Source: an uncultured Clostridia bacterium (lineage in GTDB: Bacteria > Bacillota > Clostridia > Oscillospirales > Ruminococcaceae). Taken from it: DNA of 64,000 nucleotides. Position 1 is the first letter of the stretch. Every line of letters begins with the position of its first letter. The position numbers were made by a program, and so were the translations under genes. A model generated the notes under the pieces. The model made no database searches and had not been told where the DNA came from. It saw nothing but the letters and a program-made list of their open reading frames with translations. Positions 61,838 to 64,000 of this stretch are shown piece by piece. The stretch spans positions 16,247 through 80,246 of the forward strand of contig CALWNQ010000011.1 in NCBI GenBank assembly GCA_944382875.1. Reading direction: 5' to 3'.

Positions 61838-62983
61838 TTACCGTAAAATATTCCCCCGGCTGTCGGTGATGACGCAGGCTCCTGTCGGAATATAAAAATC
61901 ATCGACTTTCGTTCCCTTTTGGTTCAGATAAAAGGTTTCACTGCCAATCTTTTGATACCCGGTCAGCATCTTGCCGTCTTCTCCGAGATAGTACCACCAT
62001 CCGTCCATTTTCACCCAGCCGGAAGCAACCATGCCGCCCCAGTTTTGGAAGAAATACCATTCTCCGGCAATCTTCTGCCAGCCGGTCACCATGTTCCCGT
62101 CTATGTCCAGATAGTACCAGTAGTTGCCGTCTTCTGTCCAGCCGACAACGTCCTGTTTGCCGTCAAAATACCTCCATTTTCCATCTTTTTGATACCATCC
62201 GGATTCCTTTTGGATGGGTTCTGTTCCAAACTCAAATCCCCACGCTTCGACCAGCGGAACCGGGAACCCGTGCTCTTCGCTCCATGTAAACAGCTCGTCC
62301 GAAACATATCCGAACCCGTTGTCGCCCCACTCTTTATCCCAGGAGTTGGGAATTTTGATCCAGTCTTTTTTGTAGCCCCATCCGGCTACCAGATGCCCGC
62401 CGATGCTGCCGACCGCTTCGCCCTCTTCAAAGCTTGGCGGGACGATCTTCGGGTTTGTCCCTTCCTGCATGTCGATCATTCCGTCGAGCAGGAACAATCC
62501 CAGCAAAACGCCTTTGCCCTCAAACATCGCCCGGCGCACTTCCTCCGGCGTTTCCAGCCGGTAATAGGGCCCGATCCGGTATTTCTGTGCAGCTGCGAGC
62601 AGCCTGTCCGCCGCTTCTTCAAACAGCGTGATAATCTCGGGGACTTCCTTGTCGTGCGGGAACTCCGCCAGCGTTGGGATTCCCTCTTTCTGGATGCCTT
62701 TGAGTGCATCACGGGTAATCATTCCCTCCCCGGTGTAATCGGTGTGCCGGCGGTTGCCGTACACCCAGCCGAACGACATTTTCGGATTTCCCTTGATCTC
62801 GTAGGCCGCCGCAATCGCGTGGCCGACACAGCTGTTGATCTGCCCCTGATTGTGGATCACAAAATCCGGCGCGTCCGGCTCCCACTCTTCCGGAAGCGCC
62901 GCTTTCTCCAAAGCGCCGTACACCACCCGGTAGTCGCGCGGATCGGGCGGAGACGGCTGTAGTCCGTTGATTTTATAGGTCAA
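61838..62983 (-). CDS. Papain-like (C1) cysteine peptidase with cell-wall-binding repeats, probable phage endolysin
   Basis: A 381-residue protein with a papain-type catalytic domain: Cys in NQGQINSCVGHAIA (Gln then Cys), His in IGGHLVAGWGY and Asn in IPNSWDKEWGDNGFGYV. The C-terminal ~120 residues are choline-binding-type repeats (WYYLDIDGNMVTGWQ and similar). There is no signal peptide, as expected for a holin-dependent endolysin. The start is TTG, 7 nt after GGGGG and overlapping the amidase gene by 11 bp. It is followed by a strong terminator. Papain folds are not typical endolysin catalytic domains, so its substrate (peptide cross-links) is inferred. Confidence 0.82.
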   Translation of the reverse strand: MTYKINGLQPSPPDPRDYRVVYGALEKAALPEEWEPDAPDFVIHNQGQINSCVGHAIAAAYEIKGNPKMSFGWVYGNRRHTDYTGEGMITRDALKGIQKEGIPTLAEFPHDKEVPEIITLFEEAADRLLAAAQKYRIGPYYRLETPEEVRRAMFEGKGVLLGLFLLDGMIDMQEGTNPKIVPPSFEEGEAVGSIGGHLVAGWGYKKDWIKIPNSWDKEWGDNGFGYVSDELFTWSEEHGFPVPLVEAWGFEFGTEPIQKESGWYQKDGKWRYFDGKQDVVGWTEDGNYWYYLDIDGNMVTGWQKIAGEWYFFQNWGGMVASGWVKMDGWWYYLGEDGKMLTGYQKIGSETFYLNQKGTKVDDFYIPTGACVITDSRGNILR

Positions 62984-63773
62984 GAATATTCCCCCTGTCG
63001 TTGGTGATCACACAGGCGCCCAGCGGAATCCCCGCGGTGTTCTCGCTTGCCGGCTTGTCGTTTAGCCAGAAAGTTTCTGTTCCGATTTTCTGGTATCCGG
63101 TCAGCATCTTGCCGTCAAGCCCCAGCCGATACCACCAGCCGCCGGTCAGAATCCATTTGTTTTTGACCGGTGTTCCGTTTTCGTACCAGTACCATGCGGA
63201 GGAAGCTTTTACCCATCCGTTTGCATTTGACTGCAAACCTGCAGTTTTTGCGATCCCGTCCGCAATGGCATTGCCCGCTTTGACCTGCCCGGCTGCATCC
63301 TTTACCTTGTCCAGATCGCCTGAGCTGATAAAGCAGGTTTCCACCAGTACCGCCGTCGGCACGGTCTGCCGGATGATCCCAAAATAATCGCTTGCTTTTG
63401 CGCCGCGGTTGGGGATTCCAAGGGCGGCGGATACCGCCCCGGAAATTCCGGCCGCGTAGGCCTGTCCGGTACTGTCCGATGGGAAATAGTAGACTTCGGT
63501 GCCGCTGGCCGTCGCGCTCCCGGCGTTTAAATGGATTTCTGCAATAAAATCATAGGTGTGATCCTGGAACTTTGCGATCCGCTCCTTGAGATTGTATTTT
63601 CCGTCATCGTTCAAAAGCCCGCAGTCCGCGCCGTATGTACTGTTCAGCCGCTCCGCCGCAGCTTTTGCGATCTCTTTTGCGATGTTGAACTCGTGATAAT
63701 CGCCGTTCACCGCTCCCGGATCATAGCCGCCCGAATCACTCTTGCCATGTCCTACCAAAATGCAAAGTTTCAT
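62973..63773 (-). CDS. N-acetylmuramoyl-L-alanine amidase (Amidase_3) with wall-binding repeats
   Basis: A 266-residue zinc amidase that cleaves the bond between MurNAc and L-alanine. Zinc ligands and the catalytic Glu fit VGHGKSDSGGYDPGAVNGDY (His), EIHLNAGSATASG (His) and VLVETCFISS (Glu). The C-terminal 75 residues are choline-binding-type repeats (WYWYENGTPVKN, WWYRLGLDGKMLTGYQ). There is no signal peptide. It overlaps the holin gene stop by 4 bp and is followed by the papain-like gene. Host amidases of this family exist, but the neighbouring holin argues for a phage endolysin. Confidence 0.9.
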   Translation of the reverse strand: MKLCILVGHGKSDSGGYDPGAVNGDYHEFNIAKEIAKAAAERLNSTYGADCGLLNDDGKYNLKERIAKFQDHTYDFIAEIHLNAGSATASGTEVYYFPSDSTGQAYAAGISGAVSAALGIPNRGAKASDYFGIIRQTVPTAVLVETCFISSGDLDKVKDAAGQVKAGNAIADGIAKTAGLQSNANGWVKASSAWYWYENGTPVKNKWILTGGWWYRLGLDGKMLTGYQKIGTETFWLNDKPASENTAGIPLGACVITNDRGNILDL

Positions 63774-64000
63774 TCCTGTTCCTCTCCCTTGCCTTTGAGG
63801 ACTTCCAGCGCTTTTTTAAAGATTTCCGGCATCGGCACACCCAGCAAACCAGCGTTCTCAATGATGGACAGCACCTCATTGACCATAAAGGCGATCACAG
63901 CCGCGGTTTTGACATATTCCACACCGATCATCACATCCAGCCCATGCGCGACCAGCACCAAAAGAAGGGTTGCCAGCTTGCGGACCAGTCCCAGCCAGCC
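63770..64000 (-). CDS. Phage holin, holin_4 (TcdE/UtxA-like) family (partial)
   Basis: This is a small membrane protein that forms holes for endolysin release. The visible 76 residues include WLGLVRKLATLLLVLVAHGLD, then hydrophobic VKTAAVIAFMVNEVLSIIENAG and the C-terminal GVPMPEIFKKALEVLKG, typical of the family. The 5' end lies beyond the window edge. The gene overlaps the amidase by 4 bp. It marks the lysis end of a prophage whose other genes are outside this window. Confidence 0.85.
   Translation of the reverse strand, partial: GWLGLVRKLATLLLVLVAHGLDVMIGVEYVKTAAVIAFMVNEVLSIIENAGLLGVPMPEIFKKALEVLKGKGEEQE

Noticed and set aside
61602..61895. A 97-codon plus-strand frame before the papain-like gene
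   Set aside because: It crosses a strong terminator hairpin and the 3' end of a well-supported gene.

Overview
The window looks like the chromosome of a strictly anaerobic, spore-forming member of the Clostridia, most likely an Oscillospirales/Ruminococcaceae-type gut bacterium. The evidence is a monomeric [FeFe] hydrogenase, the oxygen-sensitive ribonucleotide reductase NrdD with NrdG, indolepyruvate:ferredoxin oxidoreductase, a flavodiiron protein with rubredoxin, a YpeB germination protein, a T-box leader, meso-diaminopimelate dehydrogenase and Firmicutes-type gene orders (tig-clpP-clpX, pstSCAB). Base composition is about 50 % GC, except for an AT-rich patch around 60.5-61.7 kb. I cannot name the species.

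Layout. 1-4 kb: phosphate-uptake operon pstS-C-A-B leading into a PhoP/PhoB-like regulator cut by the window edge, with a candidate Pho box upstream of pstS. 4-7.5 kb: clpX, clpP, tig. 7.6-15.9 kb: a phosphoesterase, a small DUF1540 gene, then a long minus-strand run from rplS through two signal peptidases, rbgA, a fused RNase HII-YraN gene, a dipeptidase and thrC, followed by ddh. 16-30.5 kb: hydrogenase, patatin, a CDF transporter, a secreted GHL10 glycosidase with wall-binding repeats, GH32 plus fructokinase, asnS, an aldo/keto reductase, a TcdA-like E1 protein, a 6S-like RNA, a sulfatase and a DUF1292 gene. 30.6-31.7 kb: an apparently non-coding transcript of about 1.1 kb. 31.8-45.9 kb: ypeB, nrdDG, thioesterase, a MetH-activation-type protein, a Gfo/Idh oxidoreductase, sodium-pump decarboxylase subunits, an FkbM methyltransferase, an ECF sigma/anti-sigma operon and L-serine dehydratase.

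46-50.4 kb is a T-box-controlled operon: iorA, a GNAT gene, iorB and an aryl-acid CoA ligase. The T-box specifier reads as UGG (Trp), which suggests that the operon makes aromatic amino acids from scavenged aryl acids rather than degrading them. 50.5-60.2 kb holds the flavodiiron protein, rubredoxin, an MFS transporter and a nucleotide-excision-repair operon. In that operon uvrB and uvrA flank a multidomain protein (HicB-like, DinB-like, Nudix, ADP-ribosyltransferase-like) and a cysteine-rich DUF3795 protein. A tRNA-Ser(GGA) at 60.4 kb is followed by an AT-rich antitoxin/GNAT-toxin-like pair and then by a phage lysis cassette (holin, amidase, papain-like endolysin) that runs off the end. This is probably one end of a prophage.

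The most unusual object is the 30.6-31.7 kb transcript. It has a consensus promoter, an intrinsic terminator, no protein gene, and five 23-nt repeats spaced 111-133 bp apart. Each repeat is a Shine-Dalgarno sequence followed by a two-codon ORF (ATG/GTG, AAA/GAA, stop). The few positions that differ between copies preserve start and stop function, and structured spacers lie between them. I do not recognise it as a described RNA class.
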